Below are positions 52,501-60,273 of a stretch of DNA of 64,000 nt, piece after piece. The notes below the pieces were generated by a model. It ran no database searches, had not been told where the DNA came from, and worked only from the letters and a program-made list of their open reading frames with translations. How positions within the stretch are numbered: the first letter of the stretch is position 1; each line of letters begins with the position of its first letter. The DNA is from Larimichthys crocea. Lineage: Eukaryota; Chordata; Actinopteri; Sciaenidae. A program made the translations under genes and the position numbers. The stretch spans positions 1,788,344 to 1,852,343 of the forward strand of contig NC_040033.1 in the NCBI RefSeq assembly GCF_000972845.2, given 5' to 3'.

Positions 52501-55500
52501 TAATCAGAGAAGTAAAATCAATACATCACTGACTCACTTCAAGACATTGATACTTGTGCTTTTGGAATCTGTGTGAAAGCAGCATGAAATGCATTAACTG
52601 GTGTGATAAAACAAGCTGTTCATTTTTTTTTTTTTAGGAAAAACAGGATTTTTATTCGAGGGTTGTGCCATAATAACTCCGACTATAAAAGACCAGTCAA
52701 TCAATCCGAGAGCGAAAGCAGCGTGTAATTTGGATGTTGGATATATAAAGGCACAGTAAAAGGTTTTTAGAAGCATGTGTGAAGTTTCACTTTCAAACAG
52801 GGCTTTTAAAAAAAAATGTATTTCTTTTTGCGAGTTATACAACTTTTAGCAAATGTCTGAAGATTTTTAGAAGCAATTTGTAAGTCTTTTCATTTTGTTT
52901 CCTTCAACAAAGTTGGCCTTTCTTCTGAGGCCACAACCGCCTGAATTGACTCTAAAATTTCATATCTTTCTTAATGTTTTCTTGTGTGGTGTGAATACAA
53001 AAAATGAAAAGAAGCAAGAGCGGCAGAGTGCAAACAAGTCCATCATGCTTAGTCAGACTTGTTTTGAGTAGCTCCTGGCTGCTGGAAGCTCTCTAACGAC
53101 ACAGAATGTCAATTTAACCAAGTCTCACCAGTAAATGTGACCATTTTCACTCTGGTTCACACCTGAGAAACTCTGCGAATGTGACTATACTCTGTATCCC
53201 TCACCCGGGGAACACAACACACACTTTAACACAGCCTGAATGAACACGTTTAGAAGCCGATCCCTGTGTGTGTGTTCTGTGCAGGTACACTATCGATCGA
53301 CGCACGGACATGGACAGAGTGTTCAACATCCATGCAGGCAACGGGTCAGTGTTCATCCTCAGGGAGCTGGACAGGGAAGAGAACGCCTGGCACAACATCT
53401 CCGTCATCGCCACGGAGTTCAGTAAGTGCAGCGGGATGGCAAGCAGACTTTTCTGTTCACCCACTTCCTCTCATTCTGTCGGCCAAATTGGATTTTTGGA
53501 GTTGATACCAACTCCTGAGTGCTGTGTGTGAAGTGAGAAAAAGGGGGTTTTGTAGAGTACTAGAACAGGCAGTGCCAGTTCACCCAGTGTTGGCTGATAG
53601 CTGGTGTTTGTTTCCCACCCCTTGAGTGCCACTCGAATACAATAAATTCTCAAAACATGGCCTTAATTCAACTCCAGAGAGGACAGGAGCCCTTATTTGA
53701 AACAGGCAGGCGTTAAATCCTGTTATTACAAGTACATTTTAGCAAATGAGTGGAAAGACGAACAATTTTCCGATGTGCAAACTCCTCGTTCTTACCAATC
53801 TGCTGCTCTGAGTTTGTCTTTTGAATTATTGATCTCATCCACTAATTCATTTTTACTTATGTTGAGTTAATGGCAGTTACACACCTTTATATAGGATTGT
53901 TTAGCTTTGAAAGCAGTTTGCAAGCTTGTTAACCTGGTCAGCTTATTAACAGTTGTATATTTTAATGTTGTAGCTGTACAAGACTTAGTTGTAAATAGAA
54001 AGTTTATTAGCGGTGATGTTGAAATCTCGTGACCGTGGTGGTTCCCCTTGAACGTGTTTCGATGACTTAAATAAAATCTGCTGAAGGGGATTGAACTGCC
54101 GGAAGAAGAGTTGATTTTACAGTAACTTCTTTTGGTTTATTGTGTTAGTTTGGCCTTGTGTGAGATGGCTAAAGTTTGGAGAACCGGCACAGAGGCTAAA
54201 CTTTGTACTGCTGTAGATGGAGGCAGTGACAAAATGTATTTTAGCCACCTAAAAAAAAAAAGAAAATCAATATCAATCTAAGCGTGTGCTATATTTAGAG
54301 TATTCTCACCACTTTATCTCGCTGGCAGACAGTCCCTTTCTGATGGGAAACTGAAGCCTTATATCGCTCTCTCCTAATCTACCACGCTGCCTCCACACAA
54401 ATACTCACTTCACCTCAAATAGCACAGAGGTTTCTGGTCTACATCCGTCTCAGTGGACGGTAGTCCGTAGGAGTTCCCGTGTTCTGTGAGGTAAAATTAC
54501 AGTTTTTGTCAAATATAATTTGCTTCAGTTTTCATACTCACAGGAAAAGTACAAGTAGAAACTAATCATGAAATATGTACACCTTAATTATATCTCATTA
54601 GATTTCTTTGACATGTCCCGTATCACCTGTGTCACTGTGGAGAATAATAATAAATATCTTCATACTGTTGTCCAACAATATTACTCATGCATGGGAACAC
54701 AGTGCCTGGTTATAAATACACAGACATGACACACGTCATACGGTACGGCATTGTTAACTAATGAAATAATCACCGTGCTCACCTTTGTGTTTCCTAGACA
54801 ACCCGCGACAGATCAGCCGAGTGCCGGTTTATGTCAGAGTGCTGGACGTCAACGACAACGCTCCGACATTCGCCAACAATTACGAGACGTTTGTGTGCGA
54901 GAACGCAAAGGCTAATCAGGTTGGTACGACCGGACACATGGTTTCATCTCGACTCCGGCTTCCAGCTCAGCGTGTAATTAGCAGCCCTTAGAGAAAATCT
55001 GTATCTCTGATCAAGAGGAACTAGATGGGCAGGGTAACTTAAACATCTGGTGACGTTCGTGCTCTCAGTTTCTTCCTCCAAATCTCTAAAATAAAATCCT
55101 ACAGATATTAAACCTCAGTCACAGCGGTGGAAGAATTACTCAGATCATTAAGTTAAAGAAGCAAAACCACAGTGAAGAAATACTCTGGTAGGCTTTCAAA
55201 ATAAAATATACACGTTTTAGCATAGCACATATACTTAAAGTCCCAAAAGTACACAAACATTTATATATATGTTCATATAGAAGTATTACTTTAATATTGC
55301 AGCTCGTAAACTATGGTATATGCTTCTGGGTACCTGAGCTGTCATGCATTCATATGTTTTATTTCCTTTGTTTTCTTGTGTTTTCTCATCTGTTCTGTCA
55401 AGATCTCGAGTCGTTGATGTCGTTATCTTGAAATAACAAATATTATCCAGAGTTAATGGGATCGTTTTCTCAAGATTTTGAGAAAACAAAACTTTATTTT

Positions 55501-58328
55501 CTCGAGATAAAAACATAATTAATACGAGATCTTAGGAAAACAAAAGGTAGCCTGGTATATCAGCACGGCATGACATCACACATTTGATTATTTAAGTCTT
55601 GTAAAGATCTTTGTAAAATGATCTCGTTATCTCAGGATAACATTTTGAGATAATGACATCTCGAGAAAACAGATGAAATGAACTCAAAGGAAATCAAATC
55701 TATGAATGTTTGACCGCTTCAGGCTTCCGTACATGTGTGTAAAGCTACATCAAACATAAATACTCATGTTAAGTACAGCTCTCTGACACATTTCATGTCT
55801 TATTTCAGCAACGAGAGTAATGAAAAACTCTTCCGTGTACTCTAACGTGTTGAGTGCTGAAAGCCTTCTGAATGTTTACCACGGGGTTTATTACTTGTTA
55901 ACTATTTGTCTTTATGAATCCCCCATAGACCAAACAATCCCTTCAACAGCTGATGTTAACATTAACGTGCAAGCAAGCAGCCAGCAGCCACTTAACGAGC
56001 TTGTACTGTTGATATCTGTGTTAATTGGATTGTTTACAGTTATTGTGTGACATTTAAATCATACAGAAAGTTTATACCGAGGTATTTAATGCTGCTGCTG
56101 CTTGTGTCAGCTGAACATTAACTGAAGGAGCTGGCCTGGCAACCTTTTCTTACGTGTTACTCACCCGTGTGTTTCTTATTTCAGAGGATACAAACCGTGA
56201 GCGCCTCGGATCCCGACGAGCCCCTCGGAGGACACCGCTTCTTCTTCAGCCTCGCACAGGAGGCCGCGGGGAAGGCCAACTTCTCCGTCCGTGATAACAA
56301 AGGTGATACACTCTCAGCCGACGCTTCGTGGTCTTCTGTATAACGTTCCCATAAGGCACTTTACACCTGTTGTTAAACTTAACCGCATCTCATGTTGAAA
56401 GGCACATTGATGTGATTTATAGTTCATCATCTCTCGCCGCTCTAAAAGCAAATGAAATTCCGAGCGGACTTCATTGAAATATTCATCCGAGGTTATCGAT
56501 TGCCGCGCGGTAACTGGATATCCTGTTTTCAGACAACACGGCCTGGATCCTGACCCGCAGGAACAGCTACAACAGCCTGCAGAAGAGCATCTACCACGTG
56601 CCCGTGGTCATATCGGACGGGGAGTTCCCGATGCAGAGCAGCACCAGCACCCTGACCGTCAGGGTGTGCACCTGCGACCGCGAGGGCAAAATGAAGCTGT
56701 GCAACGCCGAGGCGCTCACGGCGAGGGCGGGCCTCAGCACGGGAGCCCTGGTGGCCATCCTGCTTTGTGTCATCATCCTGCTCAGTGAGTACAAAGAGAA
56801 TAAAATCCACCTGCAGCTAAACGCCACAAACATTTGTTTTTCCAATTTGATTTTGATTAAAGCACGCACGGCTTCACTGAGAATTTGATTCTCCGATCGC
56901 CTCCCACTGAAGTGAAATCGCCTCTCGCAGGTGTTAAAAAGGCCGTTTTGTATTTCACTCCTTAATGTGATTCATCGCTTCCTGTGGGCGGATAATTCTG
57001 CCAGTGACCACAGCTGACATGTTAATTTGATTTGAACAGCAAAGCAGCAGAGATCTACAGCATCTCGGCTGGGGGGGATAGAGCGTCGTGCTTTATTGCA
57101 GCCCGACTTTGTGCTTTAGGATAAAAAAAAGACAGGTGCACTTTTACATAAAAAAAAATAATAAAAAAAGGCGTGCTCGGTGCTGCCATAAGCAGTAACA
57201 TAGCTACCGGTGGTGCAGCTGCATTCGCTTACATTACTAACCCTGTCTTTTTTTAAGTCCTAGCACAGCACCAGATGTTTCACGGACGGTATTTTTGGAT
57301 CACACCTGGTTGATTTCCAGCAAACGCAACAAAACCCCCCAAAAACAAAAAAAGGTTTTCAACCTCAGTCATGTCAGAATATTGAGAATCTGTCCTCTCC
57401 AGGATAAAACAGCAACGGCAGACTGTGTGAAAGGCCAAATTCAATCTCTAATTTTAATGACCCGCCTATGTTGAGTGCAAGAACCAGATAAACAAAAAGA
57501 GATACCGACTGACTTCACGTTTGATTCGATCATAAGTACTCTTTCTAGTACATGATGTACCTTGCTGTTTTTCTTAAACTGCGTTCTTCTGTGATCTTAA
57601 AGCAGCAGAGGCCCCCGGGGTAGAAAAAAAAATACATAATGCATCCTCATGGTAGCCGAGCCTGTTCTACAAAGTCCCTGAACATCAGTGAACACTCGTG
57701 CAACATCAACAATTCCCCCTGGACAGACGCTGGCCTTCAAAAAAAAAAAAGCAAAGGGAGCAAAGAAATAACAGCAAAAGTCACCTAACTCTGTTTCTCG
57801 TTCTCTTTGTTTTGTCCCCCTGTAGTGATCGTGGTGCTGTTTGCTGCCCTGAGGAGACAGAGGAAGAAGGAGCCTCTGATCATCTCCAAAGAGGATGTCA
57901 GAGACAACGTCGTCAGCTACAATGATGAAGGGGGCGGAGAGGAGGACACCCAGGCCTTTGATATCGGCACGCTGCGCAACCCGGAGGCCATCGAGGAGAG
58001 CAAACAGCGGAGGGACATCGTCCCCGAGACCTTCTACCCTCCGGTTCGACGGCCTGTGCTGCCCCCGACTCGGGACAATAACGGGGACGTGAGAGACTTC
58101 ATCAACCAGAGGCTCCAGGACAACGACAGCGACCCGACGGCGCCGCCTTACGACTCCCTGGCCACCTACGCCTACGAGGGGAACGGCTCCGTGGCCGAGT
58201 CCCTCAGCTCACTCGAGTCGGTGACCACCGAGGGCGACCAGGACTACAACTACCTGAGCGAGTGGGGACCGCGGTTTAAGAAACTGGCAGACATGTACGG
58301 GGGCGACGACAGCGACAGGGATTCCTAA
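19884..58328 (+). CDS. cdh6: Cadherin-6 (type II classical cadherin), whole gene span, 11 coding exons
   Basis: Calcium-dependent homophilic cell-adhesion receptor of the plasma membrane. The eleven exons listed separately join without frame conflict to 2388 nt, 795 residues plus stop, close to human CDH6 (790). Order seen: signal peptide (about 1-24), propeptide to RSKR (53-56), mature start GWMWNQ with Trp2/Trp4 (58, 60) that type II cadherins swap between partners, EC1 to EC5 with calcium linkers DINDNEP (154-160), DVNDNPP (263-269), DVDEPP (377-382) and DVNDNAP (481-487), membrane helix about 614-636, then a tail with [10 protein letters not shown] (p120-catenin region) and [10 protein letters not shown] plus the C-terminal block (beta-catenin region). 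Sequons at N324, N438, N456 and N537. The EPLIISKED tail, TDMDR/GNGS in EC4, RGD in EC1 and adjacent drosha favour cdh6 over cdh9 or cdh10, its closest relatives. Intron phases are those usual for type II cadherins. A noncoding first exon probably lies upstream; I cannot place it. Confidence 0.9.
21712..21743. repeat. (ATCC)n microsatellite
   Basis: Eight CATC tetramers. Confidence 0.9.
22650..22890. mobile_element. MITE-like element with terminal inverted repeats
   Basis: Ends are TTAAGGTCCAGTGTG and CACACTGGACCTTTAA, inverted copies of each other with one indel. The 241-bp interior includes GCACCTAGTGGAGAAGCTGC and GGGCTCCTTTAAGGCAATAA and has no ORF. Related, more degraded copies sit at 14131-14390, 16777-16861 and 18836-18962. 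Flanking TTAA could be the target site. Family name not recalled with certainty. Confidence 0.7.
26665..26750. repeat. 43-bp exact tandem duplication
   Basis: Two identical units beginning AAAGGATAGCTGGTGATTTG and ending AGTTAGATCT, head to tail. Confidence 0.9.
29559..29853 (+). CDS. cdh6: cdh6 coding exon 2 (most of EC1, start of EC2)
   Basis: Acceptor CTCCGCAG at 29558, donor ATCG|gtaagc; 295 nt, phase 0 in and phase 1 out, the size usual for this exon in type II cadherins. Encodes residues 80-177. It holds RGD (86-88), the LDRE calcium motif (119-122), [15 protein letters not shown] (EC1-EC2 linker) and the EC2 start [11 protein letters not shown] and PEMSD(I/V)G match what I recall of CDH6; CDH10 has KGD and PEMSVVG. 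Confidence 0.95.
29854..32590 (+). other. cdh6: cdh6 intron 2 (about 2.7 kb)
   Basis: No coding sequence. A (GT)n tract lies at 30736-30755. AT-rich patches around 30540-30720 and 30960-31060. Nothing else recognised. Confidence 0.8.
32591..32710 (+). CDS. cdh6: cdh6 coding exon 3 (EC2)
   Basis: Acceptor CCCTCTGCAG at 32590, donor ACCG|gtcagt; exactly 120 nt, phase 1 to 1. With split Gly178 it encodes [13 protein letters not shown], then [20 protein letters not shown], a stretch nearly invariant among type II cadherins. DADD (188-191) supplies calcium ligands. Confidence 0.95.
32711..36227 (+). other. cdh6: cdh6 intron 3 (about 3.5 kb)
   Basis: No coding sequence. Holds a SINE-like fragment at 35361-35520 and A/T homopolymers (33824-33836, 34258-34268). 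Otherwise unremarkable. Confidence 0.8.
35361..35520 (+). mobile_element. tRNA-derived SINE-like fragment
   Basis: Contains GTGCCCTTGAGCAAGGCACC (35459-35478) followed by AAGCCCAACCTGCTCCCAGG, wording typical of the body of widespread teleost SINEs, preceded by a degenerate tRNA-like head (GGCGGCAGCAGCTCAG). No intact A/B boxes can be claimed. Confidence 0.6.
36228..36395 (+). CDS. cdh6: cdh6 coding exon 4 (end of EC2)
   Basis: Acceptor TTTTCCCATCAG at 36227, donor AAGA|gtgagt; 168 nt, phase 1 to 1, the family's standard size. Encodes [34 protein letters not shown] and the EC2-EC3 linker DVNDNPPRF. Residues 219-273 plus split codon Thr274. Confidence 0.95.
36745..37360. repeat. Pyrimidine-rich block followed by purine-rich block
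   Basis: 36745-37070 is dominated by C and T (CTCTCTCTCTC, CCTCCTCCC) with interruptions. From 37078 the same strand switches to G and A (GAGAGAGAGAGAG, GGAGGATGGAGGGAGG) until about 37360. The halves are partly complementary. Confidence 0.7.
37467..37507. repeat. (GT)n microsatellite
   Basis: About 20 uninterrupted TG units. Confidence 0.92.
38104..38396. repeat. T-rich 20-22-bp minisatellite, array 1
   Basis: Degenerate units of the form CTCATAATTTTGACTTTTTT or CTCCTAATTTCGACTTTTTT repeated about 13 times. Same family as array 2, on the other side of exon 5. Confidence 0.85.
38611..38798 (+). CDS. cdh6: cdh6 coding exon 5 (first part of EC3)
   Basis: Acceptor CCCCTAACAG at 38610, donor AGGAAG|gtcaga; 188 nt, phase 1 in and phase 0 out. 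Encodes [31 protein letters not shown] and [11 protein letters not shown] (residues 275-336), with a sequon at N324. This exon sits between two T-rich minisatellite arrays of the same family. Confidence 0.95.
39398..40264. repeat. T-rich 20-22-bp minisatellite, array 2
   Basis: About 40 degenerate units: CTCATAATTTCGACTTTTTT alternating with CTCCTAATTTTGACTTTTTT, T-run length varying from 5 to 9. The strand is strongly T-rich throughout; the other strand is purine-rich. Confidence 0.9.
42270..42360 (+). mobile_element. SINE-like fragment
   Basis: GTGTCCTTGAACAAGACACT followed by GAGCCCC (42315-42341) is a variant of the same SINE core seen at 35459. Too short for family assignment. Confidence 0.5.
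42633..42880 (+). CDS. cdh6: cdh6 coding exon 6 (end of EC3, start of EC4)
   Basis: Acceptor TTTCTTCTCCAG at 42632, donor CATCAG|gtactg; 248 nt, phase 0 in and phase 2 out. Encodes [17 protein letters not shown], the EC3-EC4 linker DVDEPPVF, and [12 protein letters not shown] of EC4 (residues 337-418 plus split Arg419). The exon is 6 nt shorter than the 254 nt I recall for mammalian paralogues; the loss maps to the loop [10 protein letters not shown], where CDH6 has two more residues before PF. Confidence 0.94.
46324..46500 (+). repeat. Flank repeat F, copy 1 (beside left arm)
   Basis: Begins AATTAAAGTATTCTCCAAAT and ends GTTGCAACAGTATTCTTCC, then the left arm starts. Compared with copy 2 it has about 60 extra bases between GGACTGACA and GGATATTTGGGG. 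Confidence 0.9.
47612..47731 (-). pseudogene. Inverted copy of cdh6 exon 8 (frameshifted)
   Basis: Reverse complement of exon 8 with two single-base deletions (120 instead of 122 nt), both around the VYVRVLD codons (CCAGCACCTGACATAACCGG on the + strand). The splice-site sequences CCTAG and gttggt remain. It lies antisense to cdh6 and cannot contribute to its mRNA. Confidence 0.9.
49047..49178 (-). pseudogene. Inverted copy of cdh6 exon 7 (frameshifted, splice sites damaged)
   Basis: 132 nt against 137 nt in the intact exon; losses include one G in CACGGACATGG, one A in ATCCATGCAGG and several in the AGAACGCCTGGCAC stretch. The acceptor GTGCAG has become GTGCATG and the donor gtaagt has become gtagtg. 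Antisense to the gene. Confidence 0.9.
50100..50900 (-). repeat. Inverted copy of the TATAATGCATTATAG tandem array
   Basis: Mirror of 51550-52310 within the left arm, with many base losses (for example TATAATGCTTATGAACA). No ORF. Confidence 0.75.
51146..51155. other. Assembly gap (10 N)
   Basis: Ten N at the junction between the inverted-repeat left arm and flank copy 2. The true sequence and distance are unknown. Confidence 0.99.
51156..51270 (+). repeat. Flank repeat F, copy 2 (beside right arm)
   Basis: Direct repeat of 46324-46500, starting at the first base after the gap and ending at the inner end of the right arm. It lacks about 60 bases present in copy 1 after GGACTGACA. Confidence 0.9.
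51550..52310. repeat. Tandem array with a dimeric unit of about 280 bp
   Basis: TATAATGCATTATAGA or close variants recur near 51592, 51697, 51879, 52003, 52154 and 52282. Alternate ones are 275-306 bp apart, and the words GTTGTTATAAAGCATTAT and CTTTCTACATTGC recur in step. Confidence 0.8.
53285..53421 (+). CDS. cdh6: cdh6 coding exon 7 (EC4)
   Basis: Acceptor CTGTGCAG at 53284, donor TTCA|gtaagt; 137 nt (standard), phase 2 to 1. Encodes [26 protein letters not shown] and [11 protein letters not shown] (residues 420-464), with a sequon at N456. It lies inside the right arm of the inverted repeat; a broken inverted copy is at 49047-49178. Only this copy is intact and in frame. Confidence 0.94.
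53422..54797 (+). other. cdh6: cdh6 intron 7 (1.4 kb)
   Basis: Noncoding, wholly within the right arm of the inverted repeat. Nothing else recognised. Confidence 0.85.
54798..54919 (+). CDS. cdh6: cdh6 coding exon 8 (end of EC4, start of EC5)
   Basis: Acceptor TGTTTCCTAG at 54797, donor CAG|gttggt (weaker than the others, but it is the position that preserves phase and family homology); 122 nt, phase 1 to 0. Encodes [14 protein letters not shown], the linker DVNDNAPTF and FVCENAK with conserved Cys498. A second, inverted copy with two single-base deletions is at 47612-47731. Confidence 0.94.
54920..56184 (+). other. cdh6: cdh6 intron 8 (1.3 kb)
   Basis: Noncoding. All but the last 96 nt is inside the right arm. 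55375-55690 has a cluster of TCTCGAGATAA-like palindromic words. Confidence 0.85.
55375..55690. repeat. Cluster of TCTCGAGATAA-type palindromic words
   Basis: GATCTCGAG, TTATCTTGAAATAAC, TCTCAAGATTTTGAGA, TCTCGAGATAA, ACGAGATCT, CTCGTTATCTC and ATCTCGAGA recur within 320 bp. Such words fit a degenerate palindromic repeat element of fish genomes; family not identified. Confidence 0.5.
56185..56302 (+). CDS. cdh6: cdh6 coding exon 9 (EC5)
   Basis: Acceptor CTTATTTCAG at 56184, donor AAAG|gtgata; 118 nt (standard), phase 0 to 1. Encodes [21 protein letters not shown] and NFSVRDNK (residues 506-544), with a sequon at N537. It begins 97 bp past the outer end of the inverted repeat, so it is single copy. 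Confidence 0.95.
56303..56532 (+). other. cdh6: cdh6 intron 9 (230 bp)
   Basis: The shortest intron of the gene. Nothing notable in it. Confidence 0.9.
56533..56784 (+). CDS. cdh6: cdh6 coding exon 10 (end of EC5 and most of the membrane helix)
   Basis: Acceptor CTGTTTTCAG at 56532, donor CTCA|gtgagt; 252 nt (standard), phase 1 to 1. Encodes [33 protein letters not shown] and CNAEA (EC5 cysteines 590, 592, 601), then [17 protein letters not shown], the outer part of the transmembrane segment. The split codon with exon 11 gives Met629. Confidence 0.95.
56785..57825 (+). other. cdh6: cdh6 intron 10 (1.0 kb)
   Basis: Splits the membrane-helix codons, as in other classical cadherins. A-rich runs at 57150-57170 and 57739-57750. 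No coding sequence. Confidence 0.85.
57826..58328 (+). CDS. cdh6: cdh6 last coding exon (end of membrane helix and cytoplasmic tail)
   Basis: Acceptor CCCCCTGTAG at 57825; 503 nt to the TAA at 58326-58328. Encodes [16 protein letters not shown] (end of helix plus stop-transfer arginines and lysines), [11 protein letters not shown], the juxtamembrane [17 protein letters not shown] (p120-catenin region), [33 protein letters not shown], and the catenin-binding Ser/acidic stretch [11 protein letters not shown] through [14 protein letters not shown]. It ends DSDRDS; human CDH6 ends DSDKDS, which supports the assignment. Confidence 0.97.
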
Positions 58329-59245
58329 CGAGAGCCTGGCACACAGACGGGGAGTGAAATGTGAAACGAAGACAACACATGTTTAGAGACTTTCGGGGGG
58401 CGATTCTGGCGCACGTGCGGCGAGAGGAATGGCGAAAAAGACTGAGAAACGAGCGCCGCTTGTCCGAGCGCTCTTTCAACCGCCATCGATGACCATTCAA
58501 AGTTGCCCCTCCGGTGACCAGACGTAGGCTTTGTGTGTCCAGTCAGTGTTAGTTGCGTTTTCTTGCGAGGGTGCAGTGAAAAGAGACTTTGTGTCAAGAC
58601 TTTTTTTTTGTGTGTGTGTGTGTATACGGGCCGTACAAGAGGCCCAAATATATCTATACCGATATTTTCTTTTCTTTTCGGTTCGTTTTTTCCAAAGCTG
58701 CGTGTGATGGACACGTTCAACAAGCAGTTTTGTAAACCAACAGATATGCCTATGTATTTTTCAGTGTTTCTGGGACAAAAACATGCTGCATATTGTGAGT
58801 TCTATCTTAGCTTGTGTACGTACGGTAATATGATACAATACGCTGTACAGTTATTTTGGTTTTCTGGGGATTTTTCGAAGGATCCCTTTCCTTTCAGCGA
58901 CGGCTGCCTCAACATTAGCCACTTCGCCACAGTTGAGCTTGAGCCAGAAAAAAAACGTCGGCATCAACATCTCAGATGAGAAATCTCGATAAAGATTTAA
59001 TTTCAGAAGTTGTGCTAACGTTCTTCAAAGCTTACACACAGCTGTGGTGAAGGAATGTGGATTTTAACGGCCACAACAAAACACCCCACTCTGTCATTTT
59101 TACAGTATCTGATGTTCATCTCCACACAGCTGCAAGGTGAGCCGAAATACCAAATATTTCTTTATTGAGCTGAATGTCTTCAGAACCATTTTTCTCTCGA
59201 AGTTACACAGACTGTCATTTCTTTCCTTTTTCTTTATGTCGCATT

Positions 59246-59251
59246 AATAAA
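59246..59251 (+). terminator. Candidate poly(A) signal of cdh6 (proximal)
   Basis: AATAAA within TTAATAAAAATC, about 0.9 kb after the stop codon. It is the first canonical hexamer I find in the 3' UTR. Whether it is used cannot be told from sequence. Confidence 0.4.
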
Positions 59252-60267
59252 AATCACCAGTCTAAAGTGCACCAAGCTGAGTTAGGAGGAAAATACTGGT
59301 CCCGTCGGGGCTTTTGCACTCATCTCGAACACGGAAACGTGTAAATGTTTCACTCTGTACAGCGAGTCACATGAACTCCCCGGTCCCTGGAAGGGACGCC
59401 ACCGAGCCTGAAACTACAGCATCGAATTAGATTAAACATCTCGTGGACGGTCGCAATTAAAATTTATCACGTGATTTTTATTTCCTCGCCTTTTACAGTA
59501 AATGATTCATTTGATCTGTCCGGGCGATGGAGAAAAAAACGAGAAAAGAAGCATTTCAATCAACGTACCAAGTCGGAACGATGATATTTCTATTGGAAAA
59601 TTATACACGCGCGTTTAAATATGTCCATCTACAAATCTTTTACACTTCACGTGACAAAGTATCGGAGTCTGTATGAATCAAAAGAGTTGCCTTAAGTTAG
59701 AGAATGAAATCGACGCACTGGGAAGTGGAAGGCTGGATTTTCTTGGTTTTGGGGTGACAATAATATATAATTAAATATATATAATACATGTTTTTCTTTC
59801 TTTGAGGATAAATTAAACACTTACATGATCAATCATCCTGCACAGTCGAATGTATATTAATGTATCATAGCAGTTCAGCCATGGAAATGTGCCAAAAAGC
59901 GAAGGACACCAGTATTTTCCTTTAAAAACCCAACAACGTCTGTACTCCGTTCCGTTCCAAGTGTTCAGGCTTTAACGTGACACATGTCCCGAGGGACGAC
60001 CGCCCTTTTTTTTTTCCATATAGGGGCTCATCAAAGGGGGCATCTGACCTTTGAGTGGTACGGAATAAGGTTCTTAAACCCGGAGGTGTGTCCTCGACTC
60101 AGAGATAAGGTCAAATCTCAGCGTAGACGACGAGTCCTGGGTTTTAATGCGATTTAGAAAACAAAAAAGCAATATTGTCAAATTACTTTGAGACCTTCCG
60201 ACTATGAATAAACAGTTCTGGAACAAAGACGACTGCAAGGACAGAATGATATCATCAAGAGATATAA

Positions 60268-60273
60268 AATAAA
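60268..60273 (+). terminator. Candidate poly(A) signal of cdh6 (distal)
   Basis: AATAAA in ATATAAAATAAAAAAAG, about 1.9 kb after the stop. An A-rich run follows directly, so internal priming could mimic a real end in cDNA data. Confidence 0.3.

Larger units (their letters stand above)
42881..53284 (+). other. cdh6: cdh6 intron 6 as assembled (about 10.4 kb, includes an inverted copy and a gap)
   Basis: 42881-46323 is unique-looking noncoding DNA with a GGAA/GGCCC patch near 44460. 46324-46500 is a flank repeated at 51156-51270. 46501-51143 is an inverted copy of the DNA carrying exons 7 and 8. 51146-51155 is a gap. If the inverted arm is an artefact, the true intron is about 5.4-5.6 kb. Confidence 0.75.
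51269..56088 (+). repeat. Right arm of the inverted repeat (carries intact exons 7 and 8)
   Basis: Matches the reverse complement of 46501-51143 from end to end. Exons 7 and 8 here are intact, in frame and in gene orientation, so this arm is taken as the reference copy. Confidence 0.93.

Noticed and set aside
56474..56788. ORF of 104 codons in another frame over exon 10
   Set aside because: Out-of-frame reading of the cdh6 exon.
19884..58328. Assignment as cdh10 or cdh9 in place of cdh6
   Set aside because: Some segments (DEPLGG...[14 protein letters not shown]) resemble cdh10, but RGD, PEMSDIG, TDMDR, the C-terminal LADMYGG...DS and the drosha neighbour favour cdh6. A phylogeny of fish cdh6/9/10 proteins would decide.
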